Below, piece after piece: positions 1-10,200 of a stretch of DNA of 64,000 bases. The stretch's first letter is position 1. Each line of letters begins with the position of its first letter. This DNA comes from Spinacia oleracea. Taxonomy: Eukaryota; Streptophyta; Magnoliopsida; Caryophyllales; Amaranthaceae. The notes beneath the pieces were generated by a model that ran no database searches, was not told the origin of the DNA, and saw only the letters and a list, made by a program, of their open reading frames with translations. The DNA lies in the NCBI RefSeq assembly GCF_020520425.1, contig NC_079490.1, positions 52,988,517 through 53,052,516 of the forward strand, written 5' to 3'. The translations under genes and the position numbers were made by a program.

Positions 1-1060
1 ATCCTAGTAGATTTATATCTCTATCACACCCCCGCAGTCGTAGCGGGAGAAGTTCGTACGTTAAGATTGGATCTGAAATCCAAAAAAAAATTCGAGGAAG
101 GCCCTTAGTGAAAATGTCTGCAAACTGATACCGTGAAGTGACGTGCAACACCCGTACCTGACCCAACGTTACTTTCTCGCGAACAAAATGGATGTCCATC
201 TCCACATGTTTGTGCACTGATGTTTGACGGGATTGCTTGATAAATAAATAGCACTGGCATTATCACAATAAACAATGCTGGCCTGCGTTGAGGAAAATGT
301 AACTCAAGAAGAAGGTTACGCAGCCAACACGCCTCTGCAACAACGTTTGCGACGCCTCTATATTCTGCCTCTGCACTTGATCTAGAAAGAGTAGGTTGGC
401 GCTTACAAGACCAAGAAATAAGATTGTCACCTAAGAAACAACAATATCCTGAAGTCGAGCGGCGAGTGTCAGGACATCCACCCCAATCTGCATCAGTATA
501 TGTAATCAAGCGCAAAGTAGATGTAGGATATAAGTGTAATCCGTGAACAATGGTGCCCTGAATATAACGCAGGATGCGGTTTAATGCATACAAATGAGGC
601 TCCTGTGGATCATGCATAAAAAAAAACACTTGCTGCACCGCATAGGCAATGTCAGGGCGAGTAAATGTAAGGTACTGTAGAGACCTGCCAGACGGCGGTA
701 CTGAGTTGGGTCCGCTACAAGGGCACTTGAATCTGCACTAATATTTGCATTAGTGTCTACAGGAGTGGCAACAGGCTTACAAGTCCCTATGCCTGCACGT
801 TCCAAAATTTCCTGTGCATACTTTTGCTGAGAGAGAGACATATAAGAAGGAGTACGGGAGACAAAAATTATCAAAAGGTAATTCAGAGGCCCCAAATCAG
901 ACATTGAGAATTTTGTTTTCAAATGGGAGATCAATCTGTCGCGCAAAGCATCAGATGATGTGCACAAAATAATATCATCAACATAAAGTAGTAGGTAAGC
1001 CATATCATCACTATGCTTAAAAGTGAATAAAGATGTGAAGGAAATGTGTCCTCCACCCAA
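1..1060 (-). pseudogene. Ty1/Copia pol remnant (RT end + RNase H)
   Basis: Reading the minus strand from 1060 downward gives the Copia reverse-transcriptase catalytic block (LLLYVDDIIL), then the SMSDLGPLNYLL and YRRLAGLYS blocks. After a frame change near 640 come RNase H blocks (RYIQGTIVHGL, YTDADWGGCPDTRRSTSGY, LSRSSAEAEYR). A further frame change leads to the pol C-terminal [10 protein letters not shown] near 90-130. The element would encode the enzyme that copies retrotransposon RNA into DNA. Gag, integrase and the first part of RT are missing, and at least two frameshifts break it, so it is dead. It joins an unrelated, oppositely oriented LTR fragment near 1075. The family is certain; the exact lineage is not. 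Confidence 0.9.
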
Positions 1061-1074
1061 GGCGCATTAGTCTA

Positions 1075-1998
1075 ATACCAAGGTTCAGATTAATTACGAA
1101 CAATTAATTCAGTGAGATCAAGTGATCGGAACAGCAAGCTGGAGCAATGCTTCCGATCAGTGAGTTCTAATCTATATTAGGCTCACAACTTACTCTTCAC
1201 TGAACCTATAAGGTCACACCAACGACATGTAACAAATCACCGAATTAAATGAATCGAAAATTCATTTAATAGCTTTTCGGGAATTAGTTCGGAAAAAAAT
1301 AATATACGATATGACGTTGGATCGGAATCGTATATCGTATCGCGAATATTCGTAAGCTAGGCGAAACGAAAAATCGTATCGTACGACGGTGATTCGTCGA
1401 GTACGATGCCATAAATAATAGGCGTAGCGCGTTGGTCGCAAATACGAGCCGCAACGAAGCTGCCGGCCCATCGAGCAAAGCGCGCATGCGCGCAAGGCCC
1501 AACGAGCCAGCAGCTCGCGTGCAACATGGGCAGTAATGCAGCGAGCAAAGCAGCGAGGCCCACGGCTGCGATGCTCGGCTGCTGCTGGGCTTCGGTGAGT
1601 GTGAGCATGTGTGAACGGTTGAGGCCTTGTGCCTTGGCCGGTTACACATGCTTACCTAAGGGTTATAATCCACACACTAACACACTTGTGTTTTCCAACC
1701 CTAACCTAATTCTAAAATTACGTACGTTCAGTTTTTTGCCTCCGCTCTAAACTGTTTTTCCCAAAAAGCAAAACACTCTTGAGCATTGTCTAAGCTACGA
1801 ATCTCAAGACGGATCTGAACGTGCCGGTGAACCAAATAGAGGAACGACGATTGGAGTTCTTTGTTCATGTTCATGAATCATAAACTAGGGAAAATACGCT
1901 TCAAATGTAAGGTTACTTAATATGTGCTTTATACATGTTTCCTGGCTTTGGGGATTGTTCCGCACATGTTAATATGTATTTAACTGTATTCCCCTACA
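1075..1998 (+). mobile_element. Truncated LTR of the 1.4-kb-LTR Copia family (diverged)
   Basis: The block begins inside the LTR: its first bases match the GTCTAATA..GGTTCAG..CAGTGAGATCAAGTG stretch found about 50 bp into the better LTRs at 9995 and 18819. It continues through the same order of blocks (promoter-proximal AT-rich part, GC-rich part with GCGCATGCGCG, then 'GATCTGAACGTGC') to a 3' end at CCCTACA. A primer-binding site follows directly. It is clearly diverged from the other copies, so it is an older insertion or a different subfamily. Confidence 0.75.
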
Positions 1999-1999
1999 G

Positions 2000-2013
2000 T
2001 GGTATCATGAGCC
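2000..2013 (+). other. Primer-binding site (initiator Met tRNA type)
   Basis: TGGTATCATGAGCC lies one base after the LTR end. TGGTATCA is the usual start of a plant Copia minus-strand primer site, complementary to the 3' end of initiator Met tRNA. The same site, on the opposite strand, lies beside the LTR at 50258. Confidence 0.8.
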
Positions 2014-2516
2014 TTATGTATTAAAGTACTTTTTAGCATGATTTATATGTTTTTGTATGTTGTAGAAATTTTTCGGATTTTTTATTGAATTTACGAAATA
2101 TTTGGATTATTGGATGAATCGCGTAATATGTTCTGAATTCAAAAAGTGTCGAAATTTCGATTTTTCTGACCCTAATCTGATTGAAAACGATTTTCTAAGA
2201 TCATCGCATGGGAACAGAATCGCAAAAACAGGCCTCAAAGTATGAATTTTTGGGCGTTTTTGTTAATTAACGAATTAAATTAACAATTTCGGAAAGTATT
2301 TCAATTAATTGCATGACCTAAACTACTCGGAACTGATTGAAATTTTGCTCTACTGTTCTTGGGTATATATATAAAAATTACGGTAAAATTTTGGGCCATA
2401 AATGTTAAGTATAAACTATAATTTTATTTTCCCTAAATTTGTAATTTTTAGATCGCAAATTGAATTTTAAAATAATTTAGATCTGGAAATTTGGTTAATT
2501 GGGAAAGGGAATATAA
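2014..2516 (+). mobile_element. Retroelement leader, left of Helitron
   Basis: This is AT-rich untranslated leader following the primer-binding site. It resembles the leaders at 11411-12120 and 49560-50240 in composition and in words such as TTGCAAATT and ATTTTTCGCCC-like runs. It has no open frame. The leader is interrupted by the Helitron and resumes at 5217. Confidence 0.55.
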
Positions 2517-3015
2517 TCTCTATTATATAAAGGAACAGCTGAGGGTATTTTTGTAACATCACTTTTCGTGTCCCCATTTGAAAAGACCAAAGTACCCTCA
2601 CATATTTCTACTGCTCTTTCGTTGTTACTGAGTTGTTGAGTTGCTGAGCCTCTCTTCACCTTTCTCTCTCCTCGCCCATTTTTAGGGTTACCCCTCACCT
2701 TTCTCGTCGTCTCCTCCGATTTCTCCCCTCCCTCTCTCCTCCCTGTAAATTCTGGAAGCTCCAATTGTCAGGCTTGAGAAGTTGATGTTCATCAACGTAA
2801 TTACCACACCGAATTCGAGGTTTATCTTCAATCATAGTGTCTGATTCAATCATCAATTCCCAATGTTTCTAAGGATTTATGCAAGAAAAAGAGGGTAATT
2901 TACTAATTTAATTATTTATAACTTCAATTTGAATTTTTATTTCTCGGTTTTTGTTTTCGATTGTATGTAATTTGTTTGATTTTGGTCTGACAATGGAGCT
3001 TTTTTTATTTAACAG

Positions 3016-4284
3016 GCGAATAAGTCGCCAAAATTGAAGCAGTGTAAGCTTGATGCTCGCCTTGAACAATGGCTTCCGCAAGGTACTGCATTCATTTTCT
3101 TTTTTAAACTTTTGAAGTTTTTGATTTTGTACAATTTTGTATTTTTCTCTTATATGTTAGTTATCCGTTAGTGTTTGACAATGGGGTTTTGAAAGAAGAT
3201 ATTGTTTGCAGAGAGGGGTTCTGAAAATTTATTTGAGTATATTTTGGAGTCACATTGGCCTGATTTGGATCTTTTCACATTCAAATTTGTTGTCAATGAG
3301 TTTTTGATTGCCGGGTCAGTTTGGGTCACTTCTTTGCTTTAATTTGGGTTTTTATAATCCCTATTTGTATAAGTTTGGAGACTTGGAACGTGACTCGAAC
3401 CTCTGTTATTCTCTTTTGTATTTCAGTAAAATTTGACTTGATGCAACTAAATTTTGGAATATGTGGATTTGGGTCAATTTTTAGGGGTTGTTGTCTCTGT
3501 GATTGAGATTCGTGATCATGGAGTCTTTTTTTAAGATTTGTTTTTACACTTGAAATTCCACCACTTTTGGTGAAATGTTACCAGCTTTGAAAAATCCTAG
3601 ATTTATACTTTTCAATTAAACCTTCAATAGAAATCAAGGTTGAACTTGAGAGTTTGTTTAGGTATTTGGATGAGATTTTGAGCAACAATGTCGGTTGAGT
3701 TTCGTCTAATATTTAGTGCGAAATCAATTTGATTGATGGGGTACCAAATGACCATTGATTTACAAAGACCCACATCTTTACAAATCTACTAAGTTTTCCA
3801 ACTGCTAACCTTTATAGCCTACTAAAAATTATCAATGTACACCTAAGTAGCTAACCATACCAAACCAGAAATTCTACAGAAAAGCTGGGACTGATTTTGT
3901 CAGGAAAACTCCACTAATATTTTTTCATACCAAGAACTCCACACTGATTGATATATTATATTTATGTCTACATGTTATGCTTGGAGATATAGTACACAAT
4001 GCTTGGAGATATAGTCACACTTTATTTTTTCCCAATTGCAGTTTCGCCAATGAAAAAGCCAAAGGTTTATGTGACTTCTTCATTAAGGTCTAACAAGAAA
4101 GTATCTGGTTTGGTGGACAAAGGTAACTTAAAACAATCATTGACATTATAGCTCATAGATGAAGATAATGAATCCAGAATGTTGTTTTTATTTCATTTAT
4201 CAGTGGAAAGCTGCAAAAGAGGAGAAAGAGGAATGTAAAACTCTGTTAGAAATTCTTGAAAAGAAGAGACAACAAGAGATTGAG
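3016..4284 (+). pseudogene. Exon-like blocks of an unrecognised gene inside the Helitron
   Basis: Four blocks have AG before and GT after: 3016-3082 (reads ..CKLDARLEQWLPQ), 3212-3314 (..LFEYILESHWPDLDLF..), 4042-4122 (one frame reads ..KKPKVYVTSSLRSNKK..) and 4204-4284 (WKAAKEEKEECKTLLEILEK.., a charged helical stretch). The first two blocks join in phase. In that frame the third block meets a stop, so either the splice choice is wrong or the frame is broken. I do not recognise the protein. The intron/exon pattern suggests a captured host gene piece or a relic Helitron gene. Function is unknown. Confidence 0.4.
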
Positions 4285-4583
4285 GTAAACTTTAGCAGTA
4301 CGTTCTCTGATTATGGTGGTATGATGTGTAATAATGTCAAGCTAAACTGTTGATTTGAATGCAGGGATGGTGCACGCAGCAGAGTGCAAGTGGGGAGATA
4401 CGGAAGCTATTGTGGCGACAATGAAAGAAAACCAGATTAACTCTCGGAGAGGGCCAAGCCTGTTTGGCATGTTGGTAACGAATAAGTCTTGGCAACATTA
4501 TGCACAATAGGCAAATCACCAGCAATATGTTGTTCCCAGGTCACCGTATGCTGTAATTTAAAAACAACGCCACCACCACCAAC

Positions 4584-4845
4584 ATGTCGTCTTTCTTGAT
4601 TCCTGCTCCTCTTGAAGCTTAGAACATCAAAGCTGATTGCGCTCGAGGTATTCTGGGATCTCTCATTGTTAATCTTTTCTTCTTTTAGATTTGGCTTTAT
4701 CATTTTGTGATTTCGTGATTGAATTTTTATTATTTTCGTCGGATGATTGAATTTTGCTAATGTTGATTGGTAAATATTGACAGAGGCAACCATAGCTGGA
4801 TTTAAAGTTGCAGTAATGGCTTATGTTGTTGCCAGTGCTACTGTG
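4584..4845 (+). pseudogene. Captured early-nodulin-93-like gene fragment
   Basis: Two exon-like blocks, 4584-4647 and 4784-4845, join across a 136-bp GT..AG intron. They read MSSFLIPAPLEA, stop, NIKADCAR, then EATIAGFKVAVMAYVVASAT. The second half resembles the conserved membrane segment of ENOD93 proteins (small plant membrane proteins with an EATxAGxKAAxVAxVASA-type stretch). An in-frame TAG in the first block and loss of the rest of the gene make it non-functional. It lies near the right end of the Helitron, a common place for captured sequence. The assignment comes from family memory of a short segment. Confidence 0.45.
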
Positions 4846-5189
4846 GTATGTGTGTTGTTCGGATCAGTAACCGTGTTTTTCTAATTTATTTGTCTGAGTA
4901 CTGTAATAATTTTAGTGGAATTTTTCAAGCTTTTTATTTGTTGTTAAATTCATGGAAGTAGAATTTATAGTATACTTGAAAATCCAGAAGAATTGTAACA
5001 AGTTGACCTTAGTGATTATAAGTAAGAGAATCGAAACCCAAAACCCCCTAATTGGGTCATTATTTTAGCTGACCTTGGTGATAATGGTTATACAATGCAT
5101 GTGGAAATTGGTTTAATGCGTATCTTTTCTTACGATGCCGTGTCTCTTTTTAAATCACCAACAATAATTTAAAGTTTTTATATAATCCC

Positions 5190-5216
5190 GCACGCATCGC
5201 GTGCATATAAGACTAG
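5190..5216 (+). other. Helitron 3' hairpin and CTAG terminus
   Basis: A GC-rich 6-bp stem with a 3-base loop is followed 9 bases later by the CTAG end and a host T. This is the classical Helitron termination signal and fixes the right border of the element. Confidence 0.82.
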
Positions 5217-5854
5217 TTTCATATAAAGTGACAGTTTTTAAAAATTATTGGATTAAAATTTTGATTAGATTCGTTAATTTTAATCATCACTTAAACCAAA
5301 TTGGTAAAAATCTGAAATTTAAATGTTTAGAACGATTTAAAATTCTGGATTCGATTATCAAAATGTTCAAAATTTTGTTGACATTGTTCGTTCGTTAAAT
5401 TTGAATATTGTTAGCCTAGATTTAATAAATTTTACAAAATTGGATTGTTGTAAAAATTAATTAAATGACCAACTTGTTATTTTTCGAAAATAAAAACGAT
5501 TAATTTTGTTAATTTTATGAAAAATAACTAATGCAAATATGGTTTCGTGAAATTAATTTTTTTTAATTAGTTGGTTCGTATGGCACGAACCAAAGGTACG
5601 AGACGAGGGGTGTGCGGTGCGTGTGGCTCGTCGTAGCCCATGCGCGCTGCCTCCTCGCAGCACTGGCGCAGCAACGCGGGCAGCCAGCGAGCGAGTGAGG
5701 GACGAAGGGAAGTAGCAACGAACAAGGGGTGCTCGGGTTGGACTGTGCGACGAGAGGAAGCAAAGAGAGAGGAGAGGGAGCCGTGTGGTGCAAGAGAGAG
5801 GAGAGGGAGCCGTGTGTTGCAAGAGAGAGGGAGAGAAAATAATGAGGGTTTAAT
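5217..5854 (+). mobile_element. Retroelement leader, right of Helitron, with GC-rich block
   Basis: AT-rich leader resumes here. It is followed by a GC-rich block at 5570-5720 (ATGGCACGAACC, CGTCGTAGCCCATGCG, GCGAGCGAGTGAGG) that corresponds to the GC-rich blocks at 12180-12590 and 49020-49480 in related elements. A 40-bp near-perfect direct repeat (GAGAGGGAGCCGTGTG..TGCAAGAGAGAG) lies at 5775-5835. Long frames here exist in several phases on both strands and have no recognisable product. Confidence 0.5.
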
Positions 5855-6123
5855 CACTACAAGAAATTGTACTATTAACGACGGGAAATCCCGTCGCGAA
5901 AGGCCAATAATCATTGATTAACGACGGGATTTCCTATCGCGAGCCCGACATAAAAGGGGGTCTTCGTTAATAGAAAATCCCGTCGTAAACCCGTCGTAAA
6001 AGACATTTGCGACGGTTATTCTCGTCATTGTTTGGTTGTTAGCCCCGTCGCAAAAGGCTTTTGCGACGGGATTTTTCACCCGTCGTAATTAGGTTGTCGT
6101 TAAAGATACAAATTCTTGTAGTG
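5855..6123. mobile_element. CACTA-type MITE
   Basis: It begins CACTACAAGAAATTG and ends CAAATTCTTGTAGTG, giving imperfect terminal inverted repeats of the CACTA superfamily. A 3-bp duplication AAT flanks it (5852-5854 and 6124-6126). The inside is almost entirely palindromic repeats of ACGACGGGA/TCCCGTCG. At 269 bp it codes for nothing and must be mobilised in trans. Confidence 0.88.
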
Positions 6124-6126
6124 AAT

Positions 6127-7224
6127 GAAGGGGATCCAATTGAAATAAAAGGGGTATTTATAAGCTTCCATAATCCCGGCTAGACTTCGTAAATTGGGTA
6201 TTGGGCTTATATTTAATGATTGGGTTTGAATTTGGATTTTAAATTAGAATATTTAGTTGGGCTTAACCATGAAAACGAGTTGGGCTTAAAATTAATTCAA
6301 ACCTTTTAAAAATCGAAACCCAAAATAATTTCCCGACTTCGAATAATAAATTTGTTTCGTAAGTTATTAAAATAATAAATATTCTAATTTAAAAAAATAC
6401 ATTTAAATAATACTTAAATGCGATTTAAATTCTAAAAATGCTAAACATGCTTTATAAGTATAAATTAAATATATTTATAAATACAGAAAAATACAAGGTA
6501 TTACAGATGTGTATTGAGATTCCTCTATTTATTTTATTTAAACAAGGAAAATTACGTTTATTTATAATGTTTTCACTTTTATCAAAATTCCGATATTGGA
6601 AAAATGAGAAAAATTAATGTCCAAATGGAAAAGTTTGAGAAATTAAATGACCCAATGAATTTAATTGGTTAAAATAATCATTTGACACAAATTTTGATAG
6701 AATATTAAAGCATTTATGTGATAATATAAAAGAAAATGTAAAGAACTTTTTGATACACCCAAATAGGAAAACGTAAATAACAAAAAAAAACGGAGGGAGT
6801 AACATTTAATTCTTAAGATCAATTATCATTGGAAGTAGTGACTTTGGAAAAAAGCATTTCATTCATCCAACTTCCAAGTGCTCATCTAAGCAGTGCCACA
6901 TCTTCTACTATATTTGCCACATCAGCCGCCACATCACGTGGGTAGTCGACCCACTGGGTCAATAAAGTTTTCTCCTATTTACATCACTTCTCAATCCGAT
7001 GAAACTCTATAAAGTTTGTTCTTTATGGACGAAGAAATTACCCCAAAAAGGAATTTAAAAAATATAGTCCTCCCCCCGGGAGGAAAAAACACATTACATT
7101 ACATTTACATACACCAAGTAATTTGATTCATTTTCTAATAGACAGGAATCAAAAAGCTAAAATAGCCTTCAAATAAATAAATACTTTGAATAGGCAAATG
7201 TCAACTTTAATTTAGTGCACGGAG
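6127..7224. other. Intergenic, no gene seen
   Basis: AT-rich sequence without supportable coding. Near 6783 the text ACGGAGGGAGTAA looks like the right end of a Stowaway MITE, but I could not find a convincing left end. The last ~200 bp before 7225 would be the 3' UTR and downstream region of the minus-strand MYCBP-like gene. Confidence 0.5.
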
Positions 7225-10200
7225 TCAGTTGTGACCTTCACGATTCACCTTATGGGGGGCGGGCACGCCTTCAATGGTATCTTCTGAAGTGGTCATGGTG
7301 GAGGAAACTTTATAGTGCTCCAACTGCAAAAACGTACATGACAGAATTCTTCATAAGTAGTTTGACTTCCCTTATTTCCTGATGACCTTTTCAATTTTGG
7401 ATCAATTGTTTGAGGGAACACTAACAATAACTCCCTCCCTCCGGAAATTACTCAAATGTACACCTTAAAATATAATAATGTCATCCATATATTTCCATTA
7501 ATGCCTACTTCACAGTATCAGATCAATTGTATCCCGGTCCTGTACTCAGTCGCTATGGCAAAACTATAGATACCATAAAACTGATTAAGAATATAATTTG
7601 ATAACCAAAAATGTCACTGGAACTACAAAGTACAAACGAATTGCAGAAGTTCTAAGCGACGTTTCGGTCAAAGCATTTAATTTTATTTAAATCTTAAAAA
7701 GTAAGGCATCTCCATAAGAAATTACAAGCATATATGGGTTCAGCACAACAGGGTGATGTAATTTATTTGAGAAATAAATCAAGAATCCTTGAGCATAAAG
7801 TTGGCATCAACATACTGCTGCTAACTATGATAGATCCAAAACCAGTTGTAAGGCTTTCATGCATTCTTGCCTAAGGATAAAAGGTTGATACCTGCTTACA
7901 AGTCTCTTGATGTGTGGCCACAAGTTCATTGTATTTTGTCTGCAGCTCTGACATCTCTGCTTCCAGCTTCTCATATTCAACAATCGTTGGACCCCCCAAC
8001 TTTTGTTGTACAAATCTGTGAAATCAAAATCATTAAGCATTAGGAGAATGCTTATTGAATAAATATTACTTGTCTTAAATGATCAACAATATTAATGGAT
8101 GTTGTAGATTTATTTTAAATACGAGCATAGAGCATCTTTTGGGTAGGAAACGTGTAGGTAATTTTATACTTTTGATTCTTCTCTTCCCTCCAATCTCATC
8201 CATAAGAAACACATTCACTCCAAAGTTACCCAAAAAATGTGGTCGGTGACATACATTTCGTATATATACTCCAAAGTTACCCAAAAAATGTGGCCTTCAA
8301 ACATGTGGTCAGTGACATACATTTCGTATATATACTCCAAAGTTACCCAAATAGGCTTATAGCTCCTAAGAGAAAACTCAAATGGTATACAACTCAGATT
8401 TGAGACAAACCCGAGCATCTAAAGAGTTTGTCTTGCTTATGCACTTAAGAACTCAGAAGGTATCAACCACGGCAATAATAATAATCACAACAAAAGGAAG
8501 TGAGTTATTGATGTACAATGAAGTGTAGTTGAGATCAAAGGCCTATGCCTCACTTCAACATTATTTCAAAAAGACAGACGATTGGCCAATGCTTCATATT
8601 GCACTAGGTCAGAATCTAGATCCTCTATGTTGAATCATCCTGATTATAAAGTAACGATCTGCTAAATCTCTGTAATCTGTTATTAATGACTGAGGCTGAT
8701 AATTCAAATCTGAAGATTAGCATGAGGCGTCCAAAATAACCCAATAAATATAGTTAAATAAAATATGTAAACTTCTTGAGACAATACCTTAGAATAGCAT
8801 GGAGCCATGGTCAGGTATTTGTTTTCAAGCTTTCCCAACAGATTTTACCTTCAATTATCCATCATAGTTAACTGAGCTCCCCACCAGCTGTTCTGGAATT
8901 TTGAACATGATAGTTTACAATCTTTAGGTCTATTTTTAAGCCATCTGATGAGGGTGGAGGGAAGACATTTATGTGGGACGTTGAACATAGTTACCCAACT
9001 CAAATGGATAGTTGTCAAAGTTATGAAGATGCAAAACCGATAGCAATGTTTTTCTAGAGGACCAAATACCTAACTTGCTTCTTTGATGTTAACCTGATAA
9101 GTATTTAGGATTTCAAAGAGCAGGCCACAACGTGTATCATTATCCTACCACAAGAATCTATGGTGAAAGTCAAATTCAAAGTAAATGAAGATATATATGA
9201 TAATCTATTGAGTCGAAAATAATCATCAAGCAAAATCAGAGAAAGTAATAAGGCGCTTACTCTAAAGCAAATGCAGGCTTGTTATCTTGCTCATACAATG
9301 AAACAAGAACTACAAAACAACAAGAGAAAAGCTTAGCATAATGAACTGTAATGCAAAAAAATCAAGAAGTTATCCATCTTAAATAATCTTGTGCTTTTGC
9401 ACTCATGTATGTATATACATAAGTACATCTATGTGAATATATACGTACATGTATGTGCATATTTGAGTGATTATAGATAAACGCAAATCTGAACCTTTAG
9501 TTAGAAAATCAACAACGCCACTAGACTCTAAATACTTCCTAAAAGCTTCCTTTTTTGCTTCTTTTTCCTGCACAAAAAAGATATATTAGAGTCAATAATA
9601 ATGCAAAATCTACCCAGTAACCTCAACAATGGTTAGTTTGACTGTTCGACTTTGATTTTGACATAAAGAGAGCCCATATATTATAAGTAAAATAGTGATC
9701 ACTATAAACCATAAAATATCAGCAAACGTAAGGAGTAAATAAACCATTTAAGGGAGCAAATGTCATCTATGTGCAAGAGGACAAGAGGGAGAAATGTTCC
9801 TCTGAGGCTCTGACTCGTTGAGCGTACTGAATGCTAACATCAACAATAATGAATATTATCATGATTGCACCACAAGTACACCCCTCTCCCCCTACCCCAC
9901 AAAATAAAAAACTAACTAATTGCATTTCCTTGTTAGATGAATAAGACTACTTGCATGTTCCATGGAGGAGGACAGTTAGACACCAGCAAGTTCATGAAGG
10001 AAATAATGCCCTTGGTCCAAGTATGCATTTAATGATAAGTCTAATAAATGCAGTTCAGTATTACTTATGCAAGTTAATAATTCAGTGAGATCAAGTGAAC
10101 TGAATGCCTAGCTAGAGGCCGCTTCAGTTCAAGTGGATTAATGATATTAATCCACAGCTTACTCTTGACTGAACCCGTAGGGTCACACAAATAGTACGTA

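Larger units (their letters stand above)
2517..5216 (+). mobile_element. Non-autonomous Helitron carrying gene fragments
   Basis: The 5' end is TCTCTATTATATAAAGG. The 3' end is CTAG at 5213-5216, preceded by a perfect 6-bp hairpin (GCACGC ATC GCGTGC, 5190-5204). The element sits between A (2516) and T (5217), and there is no target-site duplication. All four traits match the rolling-circle Helitron superfamily. No Rep/helicase frame is visible, so it depends on other copies for movement. The interior has several exon-like blocks bounded by AG and GT. Some look captured from host genes (listed separately). The flanks join cleanly as retroelement leader once the element is removed. Confidence 0.82.

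Noticed and set aside
5553..5921. Several 76-115-codon frames around 5.55-5.92 kb
   Set aside because: They fall in the GC-rich leader block and run into the CACTA MITE; no coding signature.
6500..6800. Complete Stowaway MITE ending at ACGGAGGGAGTA near 6790
   Set aside because: Only the right end is convincing; no matching left terminus was found.
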